64,000 nucleotides of DNA from Nitrosomonas sp. (GTDB lineage: Bacteria; Pseudomonadota; Gammaproteobacteria; Burkholderiales; Nitrosomonadaceae), in contig NZ_JAIEMO010000034.1 of NCBI RefSeq assembly GCF_019752095.1, positions 39,375-103,374 of the forward strand. Direction: 5' to 3'. Under the pieces are notes generated by a model that was not told the DNA's origin, made no database searches, and saw nothing but the letters and a program-made list of their open reading frames with translations. Made by a program: the position numbers and the translations under genes. Position 1 is the first letter of the stretch. Each line of letters opens with the position of its first letter. Shown here in pieces: positions 26,737-34,483 of the stretch.

Positions 26737-27443
26737 AATTCCCTCAAATTATATTTATTGATAATTTCCCCAAAGATTTCTTCCTCAAAAGCATTCAGCA
26801 ACTCTATTGTCACCCCTGAAAGGCTGTTGATTCCAATTATTCCCTTGGATTTAATCTTCATTTGATTGGCCGTTAGCGATACCGCGTGCGGCAACAACAC
26901 GTCATGCCTATCCTCATGGGTTGCCGATCCAGCGTGTGAGCCATGCGCCCATGTCATGTGATGGTTATGGCACAACGGGACCAAGTACCAATGAAGTGGC
27001 TTGATACCCACCCCGGAGTTGGCCGATGTTTTGACGTGATGCCCCACAACATCGCCATTGCATTCGATGTGTTTTGCAAACTTGGTACCGCAACAAGGCA
27101 ATGTTTCAACGTATCGCTTATGATCGTTCTGCGTGTAGAATTCCGCTATCTCCATGCCGGTCCATAGCTTGGAGTTGCGGAAGTAACCATCAAGGTGCAT
27201 TGCTTGAGCGAGTCGATTTGGTGTCTTGGTAGACCCACTTTCTGCTTCTCTCACCTCCGGGTATCTGTTAACCCGTATCGGCGCAATAGCTACCGGCATA
27301 TCAATCTGGCCAAAAAGCCTGAAAAATTCTTCCCGGTACATTGGGTCAATATCAATCTGGACACGAATCGTTCCATCAACGAGTTCTTTCATGCTTCTGC
27401 GCGTTCCAGATACCGCACTTGCATCCTGGGGTTGCTGAGTCAT
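26733..27443 (-). CDS. DUF968-like HNH-type zinc protein
   Basis: The product is 236 residues. The C-terminal half shows CNGDVVGHHV, then GVGIKPLHWYLVPLCHNHH and WAHGSHAG. This Cys/His layout belongs to DUF968, a zinc-bound HNH-like family in lambdoid recombination regions. The N-terminal third (IRVQIDIDPMYREEFFRLF) is a separate small domain seen in phage recombination proteins. Association with rusA on the same transcript supports a role in DNA recombination or replication. Nuclease activity is predicted only. Confidence 0.7.
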   Translation of the reverse strand: MTQQPQDASAVSGTRRSMKELVDGTIRVQIDIDPMYREEFFRLFGQIDMPVAIAPIRVNRYPEVREAESGSTKTPNRLAQAMHLDGYFRNSKLWTGMEIAEFYTQNDHKRYVETLPCCGTKFAKHIECNGDVVGHHVKTSANSGVGIKPLHWYLVPLCHNHHMTWAHGSHAGSATHEDRHDVLLPHAVSLTANQMKIKSKGIIGINSLSGVTIELLNAFEEEIFGEIINKYNLREL

Positions 27444-27451
27444 GTGTCCTC

Positions 27452-28213
27452 CTAAGCAAACAACTGGCCGGGATTACTAGAAGCAAGTATCATGGATAGC
27501 CTGGCCAAGCCCTTGGCAGTGATTCTCGCTTGAGTAAAAATACGCTCCGATCCGTCATCCCTCTCAACTTTAGTGATCTTGTGCTCCATTAATCCGAATC
27601 TCAATTTATCGGAATACGCAAGTAACTCAGAACCCATAGGTCGCCTGTAAAGCCATTTTTCAGCAATCAATAGCTGTCTGAGTTTCTTTTCCTGGATTTG
27701 CAGAGTTTTAGCAGCGTCACGCACACAAAAAGAACCTTCGCCATGCGTTGCGATTCGATCAAGCGCATTAGCTTTAGGTGAGAGCTCTTCTACTTTACTT
27801 TCTAGCGTTATAACCTTCTCTGAATAACTCAATAACAGCCCCCTCATAATTTCCGGATTAGAAAGCGCTTTAATAGGATCAATCACACTTGATTTTGATC
27901 GCCGTTCGCACTCGATAAAATATTGTCTTGCTTCCTTACCTTTTGCGTTGCGCTCGACCATTGATATTTCTTTTGCCATATCGAGGCTTATTGCATATTC
28001 TTTTTGTGGCCGGCCACCCGAAGAGTTTTCGCCAGATTTGGCGAATACTGAAAAGTCTTGATTTTCAACAAATCCATACTGATCAATCCTGTCTTTTATC
28101 CAGTTTGAAAAATCTTTTCCAATTTTTAAGAATCCATGTAGCTCACGCGCATTGATAGCCGATACCGTTTCATCACCGATTGTAGTATTTGTTAATTTAA
28201 TTAATTCATTCAT
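27452..28213 (-). CDS. Phage antirepressor, AntA/AntB plus KilAC domains
   Basis: The product is 253 residues. The N-terminal AntA/AntB domain (about 15-85) contains INARELHGFLKIGKDFSNWI and YAISLDMAKEISMVE. A helical linker leads to a C-terminal KilAC domain (about 140-245) with SFCVRDAAKTLQIQEKKLRQLL. Such antirepressors inactivate a phage repressor or regulate late functions. The likely target is the CI-like protein at 31268, but this is not shown. It lies mid-way in the leftward early operon. Confidence 0.88.
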   Translation of the reverse strand: MNELIKLTNTTIGDETVSAINARELHGFLKIGKDFSNWIKDRIDQYGFVENQDFSVFAKSGENSSGGRPQKEYAISLDMAKEISMVERNAKGKEARQYFIECERRSKSSVIDPIKALSNPEIMRGLLLSYSEKVITLESKVEELSPKANALDRIATHGEGSFCVRDAAKTLQIQEKKLRQLLIAEKWLYRRPMGSELLAYSDKLRFGLMEHKITKVERDDGSERIFTQARITAKGLARLSMILASSNPGQLFA

Positions 28214-28228
28214 TGCCTGTTCTCCGAT

Positions 28229-28474
28229 TCATGCTGGTTGGGCTACCTTTTCTCTGAGACTCCATTGCCTTTGTATCTCCACTTTCAGCAAATCCAGTCG
28301 GTGTTGTCCGTGCAATTTGCCGTAATTATCAATTTCCCTGACTCGACCAGATTTACCCTTCATTTTGCATATACTTTTCGCAGTTTTGTATCGCTCAAGG
28401 CACTGCATTTTGAATTTTTCGGTATACGTTTCTCGTGGATTCTCAGTGCAATCCGGGCAGTAACATGGCATCAA
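28229..28474 (-). CDS. Cys-containing early phage protein
   Basis: The product is 81 residues starting MMPCYCPDCTENP, a possible small zinc site (CxC-x2-C plus Cys at 25 and 36), followed by basic helices. It is in the leftward early operon, 15 bp from the antirepressor. Family unknown. Confidence 0.6.
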   Translation of the reverse strand: MMPCYCPDCTENPRETYTEKFKMQCLERYKTAKSICKMKGKSGRVREIDNYGKLHGQHRLDLLKVEIQRQWSLREKVAQPA

Positions 28475-28489
28475 TTTTTCGGTATTACT

Positions 28490-28690
28490 TTACGGTTCAT
28501 ACCGATTCCGCATAATTTCTAAGCACTTCTTACATGTCACAGCCTCATCCCGATTTGTCCACATTGCTTTTGCAAGATTGATCGCACGCGGTTTTTTGAA
28601 GCACAAAGCAGACACCCCGCCGCTTTTATTAACCTTTACAGCTTTGTGATATGGCTTAACATTTGGATATCCCATGCACGCTAAAACCAA
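28490..28690 (-). CDS. Small Cys-motif early phage protein
   Basis: The product is 66 residues from 28690, or 61 from an ATG at 28675 that avoids overlap with the preceding gene. It contains a Cys pair TCKKCLEIMRNR near the C-terminus and a basic middle. Short proteins of this type are frequent in the early regions of betaproteobacterial phages; the function is unknown. Confidence 0.6.
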   Translation of the reverse strand: MVLACMGYPNVKPYHKAVKVNKSGGVSALCFKKPRAINLAKAMWTNRDEAVTCKKCLEIMRNRYEP

Positions 28691-29037
28691 TTAAAAACAA
28701 GAACTCCCAAACTTACAAAAGTCACGATCATGGATATAATCATAATCAACGTTGAGTCTCTGGATTTATCCATTTCACGTAACTTGCTGGCCGTTTCTAT
28801 CTCTGCTATTCCTTGCCAGCGAAGCGCCTGTTTCTTTGCATCGTCTTTAGCATATTCAAGCGCGACGACTTTTAAATTTAAAGCTCTAACTTCCTCATGC
28901 TTTTCAGTTAATTCGCCGTACACAGCCGAAGTCATCCTGGCTATTGCGACCCTTGCGCTTTGATTTTCTTCATGAAATCCCGACATATCACCAACAGGGC
29001 GTATTAATCTACTGTTTTCTAAACATTTTTCATTCAC
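28681..29037 (-). CDS. Coiled-coil protein with C-terminal membrane helix
   Basis: The product is 118 residues. Residues about 30-85 are Ala/Glu/Lys-rich and helical (coiled coil), and the last 24 residues form one transmembrane helix (LIMIISMIVTFVSLGVLVFNWF). It is thus a tail-anchored cytoplasmic protein. It overlaps the P-like gene by 8 bp. A superinfection-exclusion or membrane-attached replication role is possible but not shown. Confidence 0.6.
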   Translation of the reverse strand: MNEKCLENSRLIRPVGDMSGFHEENQSARVAIARMTSAVYGELTEKHEEVRALNLKVVALEYAKDDAKKQALRWQGIAEIETASKLREMDKSRDSTLIMIISMIVTFVSLGVLVFNWF

Positions 29038-29632
29038 TTTTTGTTACTCCATTGATGATTTTCTTATTTAAAACCGCATAAACTTCTTCCATCCTTATTG
29101 CAGCCTCTTCTCTCGATATCGTGGTCTTGCCAGGCGCGGGAATTGCAACCAGTTTTGGTGGCACTTCGTTGGGCAAGCTTCCTTCGATAATTTTCTGTCT
29201 TGCTTTATCAATAGCTGCTTTCCAGCGCACTTTGATTGATGCGTAAGGGAAGTTTTTCAGATCATTCCCAAGGGTTGCAGCAGCCCAATAAATGATTGCA
29301 GACGACCATTTATCCTTGGCCTCCTTGCGCCGATGCATCTGATCTACCGCTTCGTAAAACGCGCGTTCGAGGTCTATTGTGGGTCTACATGCGACCTTGA
29401 ATTTGTCGCAGTCTGGCAGGTAGTCGTACTGAGCCGACAGTCCACGCTTGATTTCTTCCGGTGTGAATCCAGCAAGTTCCTCACCCCAAACTTTCTTTGC
29501 GTTTTCAATACCTTCATCAAGTGTATTTTTTCCAATCTTCCCGGTTGAATATTCGGCAAGAAAACGGTTTCCAAATCGTCCATGAAATCGTTTGAATATT
29601 TCTTCAACCCAGTTTTTTGGCAGTGGATTCAT
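29030..29632 (-). CDS. Replication protein P-like (helicase loader)
   Basis: The product is 200 residues. The opening WVEEIFKRFHGRFGNRFLAEYSTGK and the segment GEELAGFTPEEIKRGL ... DYLPDCDKFKVACRP follow the pattern of lambda P-type replication proteins, which load the host DnaB helicase at the phage origin. It overlaps the 3' end of the O-like gene by 29 bp, matching the lambda O-P order. No ATPase motif is present, so it is not a DnaC-type loader. Confidence 0.75.
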   Translation of the reverse strand: MNPLPKNWVEEIFKRFHGRFGNRFLAEYSTGKIGKNTLDEGIENAKKVWGEELAGFTPEEIKRGLSAQYDYLPDCDKFKVACRPTIDLERAFYEAVDQMHRRKEAKDKWSSAIIYWAAATLGNDLKNFPYASIKVRWKAAIDKARQKIIEGSLPNEVPPKLVAIPAPGKTTISREEAAIRMEEVYAVLNKKIINGVTKSE

Positions 29633-30467
29633 GCTCTATAACCTCACCTTCAATACATTTTTCGTTGCTACTTTCGTTTCCAAAGATTGACCTTGCCGCG
29701 ATTGACGCTATTTGCTGCCTTGATTGGTAGGGTGGCGGTGCTTGTGCCTTGTGGTACCACTCAGCTTTGAATCCTTGCCAGCCGTTTGTGCAGCACAGAA
29801 TCAATGCGTCTTGCAGTGATATTCCGGCTTGTGCAGCTTCTCTTCTGAATCCCTGCATAGCGGTTGCGGTAATGGGTGCCTTTTTTTGTTTTCTAAGAAT
29901 CAAAAAGTCTTTGATGACTTGTTCATCAACATCAGGAAGTAAATTCTTTATTTCCGGATCAATCCCATTTTCTTTTTTGATTATTTTTTCTTTAATTGAT
30001 GGTTCTATGATGGTTAATGATGATTCTAATGATTCGGGTGCAACAGCTATTGCACCCTTTGTGTCGTCACTTGCACCCTTTATGTCGTCACTTGCACCCT
30101 TTATGTCGTCAGTTGCACCCTTTATTGGAAGATTAATGGGTGCAATTTCTGCACCCTTTGTCTCAGATTTAAAGGGCGCAATATTTGCACCCTTTATCCA
30201 GTCAATATTTATTTTGTATTCGCGTGCTTTGCTTCGACCACCTTTCTCATCAGCCACAACAATCAACCATCCACTTTCTTCCATTTTTCTAAGCTGGTAT
30301 TGGATTGTTCTTTCTGATTGGCGGGTTTTTTCTGCAAGATGTTTTACGGATGGGTAAACATTGGTTCCGTCATCACTAGCGTGATCAGAAATAGCTAATG
30401 CTAAAAGCATTTCACCACCTCCATTCGGATACCTTTCAAACACCTCTGTCATGATCTTAATGCTCAT
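29604..30467 (-). CDS. Replication initiator, O-like, with internal origin iterons
   Basis: The product is 287 residues. The N-terminal winged helix (about 1-90) contains YPSVKHLAEKTRQSERTIQYQLRKMEESGWL, as in phage O-type initiators. The middle (about 93-142) is a repetitive KGAxDDIKGASDD segment encoded by DNA iterons. The C-terminal part (about 165-245) is a helical domain that would contact the P-like protein. O proteins bind iterons located inside their own gene and melt adjacent AT-rich DNA; both are present here. It overlaps the P-like gene downstream. Confidence 0.85.
   Translation of the reverse strand: MSIKIMTEVFERYPNGGGEMLLALAISDHASDDGTNVYPSVKHLAEKTRQSERTIQYQLRKMEESGWLIVVADEKGGRSKAREYKINIDWIKGANIAPFKSETKGAEIAPINLPIKGATDDIKGASDDIKGASDDTKGAIAVAPESLESSLTIIEPSIKEKIIKKENGIDPEIKNLLPDVDEQVIKDFLILRKQKKAPITATAMQGFRREAAQAGISLQDALILCCTNGWQGFKAEWYHKAQAPPPYQSRQQIASIAARSIFGNESSNEKCIEGEVIEHESTAKKLG
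29940..30200. other. Putative phage replication origin (iterons plus AT-rich region)
   Basis: The core TTGCACCCTTT repeats at 30050, 30071, 30092 and 30113 with exact 21-bp spacing. Further copies of GCACCCTTT lie at about 30150 and 30185, and inverted GGGTGCAA copies at about 30036 and 30138. Left of the iterons, 29945-30030 is very AT-rich, with T-runs suited to strand opening. The arrangement lies inside the O-like gene, as in lambda. An exact 21-bp period is two helical turns, so bound protein would stack on one face. Confidence 0.75.
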
Positions 30468-30537
30468 GAGGATCGCCTTTACTTGGATGGTCGTGTTGCA
30501 TTAGTTGAAGCAAAACGCATTTATAAGCATCGTGCAT
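30457..30537 (-). CDS. Possible tiny ORF overlapping the O-like start
   Basis: There are 26 codons from an ATG at 30537 (MHDAYKCVLLQLMQHDHPS and onward), and the frame is open upstream for a further ~30 residues without a usable start (TYEQCCWRYLLIGWQG). It overlaps the O-like ATG by 11 bp. The amino-acid composition looks protein-like, but no ribosome site is clear; it may be the end of a frameshifted early gene. Confidence 0.3.
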   Translation of the reverse strand: MHDAYKCVLLQLMQHDHPSKGDPHEH

Positions 30538-30621
30538 GCCCTGCCACCCAATGAGCAAATACCGCCAACAACATTGCTCATAGGTACAGTTGTGACTGTG
30601 ACGGGGTATCCTGAGTACCCA

Positions 30622-30849
30622 TTACTTACCCTCACCTAGCAGCCTGTTTAATTTTTCTTCATGTATTCTTGATACCTCTTCTCGACCGTGAGCGTGAATC
30701 TCGAGAATTGTTCTGAAATATTCAGCTGGGGTCATGCCGTTCTCATGCGCTCTTCTGACCAGGATTTCAGCAGTGCTGAAAGCCAGTCTTAATTTGAATT
30801 CTTCGGTACATTTTCCAAAATTGCTCATACGTCGATCTTTATTTCGCAT
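30622..30849 (-). CDS. Small early phage protein
   Basis: The product is 75 residues from 30849, or 68 from an ATG at 30828 (MSNFGKCTEEFKLRLAFS). It is helical and charged, lacks a recognised domain, and lies between the Cro-like and O-like genes, where lambda has cII. A regulatory role is suggested by position only. Confidence 0.55.
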   Translation of the reverse strand: MRNKDRRMSNFGKCTEEFKLRLAFSTAEILVRRAHENGMTPAEYFRTILEIHAHGREEVSRIHEEKLNRLLGEGK

Positions 30850-30959
30850 TTGTATAATAAAAACAGTGGCTAATAATTGTTAGTTATTTGGTTCTTATTA
30901 TTTTTTGTTGGTTAATTTTTTGAATACTTTTTATAGAATTATGAAAACTTATAATGCCA

Positions 30960-31133
30960 CTACAAATTCTCTAGAGGGATTCCGGTCGCTCTTGAGACTG
31001 GTTTCGCGCTTTTCCTTGAAACATGACCTCGCTTCACCCACTGCTGTACAGCTTGAGGAGTTATGTCTATTAAATTAGCCAAGGCAGTCTGCCCACCAGC
31101 AATTTCAATTGCCTTTTCGAGTGACTTCCTCAT
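30960..31133 (-). CDS. Cro-like (YdaS-type) repressor
   Basis: The product is 57 residues from the ATG at 31133, chosen because AAAGGA lies 5 bp upstream; an ATG at 31160 lacks a site. It is a short HTH with GGQTALANLIDITPQAVQQWVKRG, like YdaS/Cro proteins of lambdoid phages. It is transcribed leftward from a promoter covered by the operators at 31184-31256, opposite to the CI-like gene. The HTH of CI (RLAIFLGVKPQAVQQW) shares PQAVQQW, so both probably read the same operator. Confidence 0.8.
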   Translation of the reverse strand: MRKSLEKAIEIAGGQTALANLIDITPQAVQQWVKRGHVSRKSAKPVSRATGIPLENL

Positions 31134-31183
31134 TAATTCCTTTTCTTCAATATGATTCATTTTTTAAGATAGAATGGTTTATT

Positions 31184-31200
31184 ACAAGTTTATCTTACAA
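31184..31200. promoter_or_regulatory. Lysogeny operator O1
   Basis: TACAAG-TTTAT-CTTACA, an imperfect 17-bp inverted repeat. It overlaps the -10 (TAAGAT, 31192-31197 on the minus strand) of the inferred cro-like promoter, whose -35 TTGTAA (31215-31220) lies 17 bp away inside O2. Confidence 0.75.
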
Positions 31201-31215
31201 TAATAGATATGCTAT

Positions 31216-31232
31216 TACAAGTTATTCTTTCA
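31216..31232. promoter_or_regulatory. Lysogeny operator O2
   Basis: TACAAG-TTATT-CTTTCA, 17 bp with the same half-site spacing as the other operators. It overlaps the -35 of the leftward cro-like promoter. Confidence 0.75.
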
Positions 31233-31239
31233 ACTTTAT

Positions 31240-31256
31240 TACAAGGTTTGCTTGTA
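31240..31256. promoter_or_regulatory. Lysogeny operator O3, overlapping the cI-like promoter
   Basis: TACAAG-GTTTG-CTTGTA, a perfect 17-bp inverted repeat. It overlaps TATGAT (31255-31260), a good -10 whose start point would fall at about 31267. That is at the ATG at 31268, so the repressor message may be leaderless, as lambda cI is from PRM. Confidence 0.8.
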
Positions 31257-31267
31257 TGATTTTGCGC

Positions 31268-31684
31268 ATGGGAGATAAATTTGCTAACAGGCTGAGAGAA
31301 TGTTTAGGCAGTTCTGACTTGAAAGGTGGGCAGACACGTCTAGCAATCTTTTTGGGTGTAAAACCGCAAGCCGTTCAACAATGGCTGTCTGGAGAGACAG
31401 AGCCAAGACCAAGCAGATACAGGAAAATTGCAGAATTTTTCAAAATGTCTGAACAAGAGTTTCTGTTTGCTGGATCGAGTGAATTAAGCGATCATAAAAA
31501 TACAATCAAGGATGATTCCGCGTTAATCGAATTTCTTGGTGTCGGAAAAGACGGAATTGATTTAGAGCGCATGGAACAGTTGAAGATATTTTTTCATGCG
31601 CCAAAAAAGACGCGAGAAAAAGCAATACAAACGATAAAAAAACCTGGAGATGGAAGAAGCAAGAAAACAGGAGAGGGGGAATAA
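31268..31684 (+). CDS. CI-like lysogeny repressor (HTH, no peptidase domain)
   Basis: The product is 138 residues from ATG 31268; an ATG at 31256 would sit inside operator O3. The HTH (about 5-60) reads LRECLGSSDLKGGQTRLAIFLGVKPQAVQQWLSG. The rest is short and charged, with no S24 LexA-like autoprotease domain, so RecA-driven self-cleavage is unlikely. Induction may instead depend on the antirepressor at 27452. It is divergent from the Cro-like gene across three operators. The C-terminus is strongly basic. Confidence 0.78.
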   Translation: MGDKFANRLRECLGSSDLKGGQTRLAIFLGVKPQAVQQWLSGETEPRPSRYRKIAEFFKMSEQEFLFAGSSELSDHKNTIKDDSALIEFLGVGKDGIDLERMEQLKIFFHAPKKTREKAIQTIKKPGDGRSKKTGEGE

Positions 31685-31945
31685 GGTGGCAAGCCTTACC
31701 AACTGGTGCTACTACGACAGATGTGCGTGCAAGAAGTAACTGATAACCATTTCTTAATCAATGAGATGTCATAGTATGAATGTCATATACCACTCCCGGT
31801 AATTATAGAGTCGGCCATTAAACAGTTCTATTTTTCATAGCAGAGAAAGCCGAAATACGGGGATTCTAGTAAATCTTTTTAATGGCCGGATCAGTAGAAA
31901 GTAACGTCTTCAAGCAATATTAATATAAATAATCAAGGGGGCAGT
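31685..31945. other. Non-coding gap before HAF-repeat gene
   Basis: There is no gene in these 261 bases. Two similar stretches contain AATGGCC/GGCCATTA around 31812-31884 (TCGGCCATTAAAC and TTTTTAATGGCCGGATC), an imperfect inverted pair. A promoter for the HAF-repeat gene is expected near the right end, ahead of AAGGGGGC. Confidence 0.35.
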
Positions 31946-33076
31946 ATGAAAAATTTGCACGTAATAATACTTGCGGGAGCACTACTCTCAACTCCAGCAG
32001 CTTATGCAGATTGGTCGATTGTGGCGTTGGAAAGATTAGATAAAGGAGATAACACTGGAGGTAACATTGCCAATGCCATCAATGATTTGGGTCAAGTAGT
32101 TGGTAATAGTGGCTTTTTTGATAATGGCTTTATTACCGGCCCTAATGGTGTTGGCATGACTGAATTAGGTACTTTTTGGGGCGAAACCACCGCGAATGAC
32201 ATCAACAATTCCGGGCAGGTGGTTGGATCATCTTATACCGGCAGCCAATTACGTGCTTACATTACAGGTCCTGACGGTGTAGGTATGACCGATCTGGGTA
32301 GCTTAGGTGGGTACGTCAATGGTGCCACTGCAGTGAACGATTCCGCGCAAACAGCTGGGTATACTTATATAGGCACCCCAGGAACTCACGCTTTCGTTAC
32401 CGGACCTAATGGTGTCAACATGATTGATTTGGGTAAATCATCGGATGGTGATAGCTATCCCACTAGCATCAACGAGGCTGGGCAAGTAATTGGAAACTAT
32501 TACGGCAATAGTGGTACCCACGCGTTCATGACAGGCCCAAATGGCATTGACATAACTGAGTTGGATACCTTGGGAGGGAAAACTAACTTTGCTTATAGTA
32601 TTAACGATTCAGGACAGATAGTTGGATCGTCCTCTACCGGCAATGGCTCCCACGCTTTTATTACAGGCCCTAATGGTGCTGGTATGACCGATTTAGGTAC
32701 TTTGAGTGGTGGCGGAAGCAGTTCTGCTACTAGCATCAACAATTTGGGGGAAGTTATAGGTTTAGCTTCGACTGCTAATGGTGATTACCATGCTTTTCTT
32801 TATAGTCACGGTGGCATGACGGATCTCAGTGTGCTGGATGTTGTTATTGCAACCGGCTGGACTGACATTCAAGTTACTGACATCAATAATAATGGTCAAA
32901 TAGTTGGATATGGAACTGATGGTTATTATACTCAGGCATTTCTGCTGTCCTACACGCCCGATACCATATTTGATCCGCAGCCTATTTTTATACCTCAAAT
33001 CCCCGAGCCATCAACCTACCTTATGCTGCTGGCTGGGCTGGGGTTGCTGGGATTAAGAAAATATAAAGCAGCATAA
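31946..33076 (+). CDS. HAF-repeat PEP-CTERM exported protein
   Basis: The product is 376 residues. A Sec signal covers about 1-21 (ends AAYAD). About six HAF-type repeats follow (~45 residues each), with NAINDLGQVVG, HAFVTGPNG and TDLGTLGG motifs. The C-terminus has the PEP-CTERM anchor: IPEPSTYLMLLAGLGLLGLRKYK, comprising PEP motif, hydrophobic helix and basic end. PEP-CTERM proteins are processed by exosortase and sorted to the outer surface or extracellular matrix, so the host must supply exosortase. It is a likely lysogenic-conversion gene altering the cell surface. No integral catalytic residues are seen. Confidence 0.9.
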   Translation: MKNLHVIILAGALLSTPAAYADWSIVALERLDKGDNTGGNIANAINDLGQVVGNSGFFDNGFITGPNGVGMTELGTFWGETTANDINNSGQVVGSSYTGSQLRAYITGPDGVGMTDLGSLGGYVNGATAVNDSAQTAGYTYIGTPGTHAFVTGPNGVNMIDLGKSSDGDSYPTSINEAGQVIGNYYGNSGTHAFMTGPNGIDITELDTLGGKTNFAYSINDSGQIVGSSSTGNGSHAFITGPNGAGMTDLGTLSGGGSSSATSINNLGEVIGLASTANGDYHAFLYSHGGMTDLSVLDVVIATGWTDIQVTDINNNGQIVGYGTDGYYTQAFLLSYTPDTIFDPQPIFIPQIPEPSTYLMLLAGLGLLGLRKYKAA

Positions 33077-33141
33077 AAAAACAACGCATTAAAAAGGGCG
33101 GCATTAAGCGCTGCATACCACGAGAAAGAATTAGGGATTGA

Positions 33142-33180
33142 CCCAATTATCTAGTGGTTAGAAACACATAGATAACTGGG
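33142..33180. repeat. Inverted repeat downstream of HAF-repeat gene
   Basis: Arms CCCAATTATCTA (33142-33153) and TAGATAACTGGG (33169-33180) pair with one A-C mismatch around a 15-base loop. There is no T-run after it, so it is not a standard terminator. Confidence 0.6.
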
Positions 33181-33369
33181 AGATCTAGCTAAGTTATATG
33201 GAAATAGCCAAATCTTAGTAGATTATGCACTAAATCAATAAATAGTTGTGTGCGATAGTTCACTTTGCACATGCACTTTAAATCATAAGCCACCAATGAA
33301 AAACATAATTGCTATAAGGAAGAAATTGCGTTATTTTTTTGAATAACATTGCTGTAAACAGAAACGCAA

Positions 33370-33642
33370 ATGGATTACAAAATATTACTGATGGTCTTCA
33401 TAACAGTTTTTATCGCGGAACTTGGTGACAAAACTCAGCTTGCTACTATGTTATATGCTGCCGACAAAGAAGTCAGCAAGTGGACTGTATTCATCGGGGC
33501 TTCTCTCGCCTTGATTACCACTTCAGCAATCGGCGTTTTAGCAGGCAGTCTAATTTCCGATTACATTAGTATAAAGCACCTAAAATTCATTGCAGGAGCT
33601 GGTTTTATTATTATTGGTTTTTGGACATTAATCAAAGCGTAA
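33370..33642 (+). CDS. Half-size GDT1/TMEM165 (UPF0016) family transporter
   Basis: The product is 90 residues with three transmembrane helices, and the family signature ELGDKTQLA lies at about 17-25. Typical UPF0016 proteins are ~190 residues with two such halves. Single-half bacterial versions exist and are thought to dimerise. Family members export Mn2+ or exchange Ca2+/Mn2+ for H+. It lies between two PEP-CTERM genes in the phage cargo. Only one E-x-G-D-[KR]-[TS] motif exists, so function requires a dimer. Confidence 0.85.
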   Translation: MDYKILLMVFITVFIAELGDKTQLATMLYAADKEVSKWTVFIGASLALITTSAIGVLAGSLISDYISIKHLKFIAGAGFIIIGFWTLIKA

Positions 33643-33927
33643 CTCAATAAACACTTAAATTGTGATTTTAAGGTACTCAGCAACAATGGAAAATGAAGCA
33701 AGGCAGCATGAGTCAGGGATATACCACTATGTGGGATGAGTTTGTTACTGTAAATTATAAAGACAATTAATGTCAAAGTTGTGTAAGTCCCTCCTAGTTT
33801 ATGCTAGTTTAAAACAACCCAATTTTTAATTACTCAAGATCAAGGAGATTAGTACTTAACCACTTCGCTCCAGACGAGGCTTTTATTGCCTAGAGTTTGG
33901 GCATAACATAGTAACCACAAAATGAGA

Positions 33928-33959
33928 AAGCGCGTTCCTTGGTGGAAAGGAACGCGCTT
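33928..33959. repeat. Perfect 11-bp stem-loop
   Basis: AAGCGCGTTCC (33928-33938) and GGAACGCGCTT (33949-33959) are exact complements around a 10-base loop TTGGTGGAAA. There is no following T-run. It is GC-rich within AT-rich DNA, as are the other hairpins next to cargo genes. Confidence 0.65.
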
Positions 33960-34376
33960 ATAGGAGCCACCTCTTGAGTATCCCACTTCGTGAAATTGCG
34001 AGGCAACAATTACTGGGTTGGAGCCTTAACTGGAGTTAGAGACACCAGTTAAAACTATACCAATATCACCGTGAATATTTTGTGATAACAAAACTCCTTG
34101 GCAATTAGAATCCAGCGCAGTGCGGGTATTTTTATTGCCACATATAATCTAAATTTCAGCGTTTCTGATATTTTATATTGATTCATAAATGTTATTAGAT
34201 CGGTAGATTTTATTAATGATTCCGTCATACTGTAGTAACAATCATTCTTTACAATAAACCTCATTCGCAATCTAATAATCAAATCATCATGATAAAACCA
34301 ATTGATCTGTCTTTATTTCTGTTAGTAATCGTACTTATCTTGATCTACTAAAATCTCGTTTCGCTCCCTGCGTTAT

Positions 34377-34396
34377 AGCCCGCTCCGGCGGGTTTT
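34377..34396 (+). terminator. Rho-independent terminator
   Basis: CCCGC-TCCG-GCGGG hairpin directly followed by six T. It points rightward and ends whatever is read from the cargo region to its left. A similar but less perfect CCCGCTCCGGTGG element occurs at 36748. Confidence 0.8.
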
Positions 34397-34483
34397 TTAA
34401 TTTATTTTTGATTGTGGCAAAGCGAACAGACAATATAAAACCAGAATAAGACACTTATCTTTTTAAAAGTAAAAGGATATGTT

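Larger units (their letters stand above)
33643..34483. other. Long non-coding stretch with hairpin and terminator
   Basis: No well-supported gene lies in these 841 bases. A minus-strand frame at 34055-34282 (75 codons) lacks a ribosome site and any domain. Visible structures are a strong stem-loop at 33928-33959 and a rho-independent terminator at 34377-34396, listed separately. Part may be decayed accessory DNA. Confidence 0.4.

Noticed and set aside
30050..30120. CRISPR-like array (21-bp periodic repeats)
   Set aside because: Period and repeat are contiguous without spacers, and lie within the O-like coding frame; iterons explain them.
31109..31267. 5' extension of the CI-like ORF
   Set aside because: The extended part runs through the operators and promoter and overlaps the cro-like gene; the start at 31268 fits a promoter at 31255.
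34055..34282. 75-codon minus-strand ORF
   Set aside because: No ribosome site, no domain, AT-rich random-looking composition.
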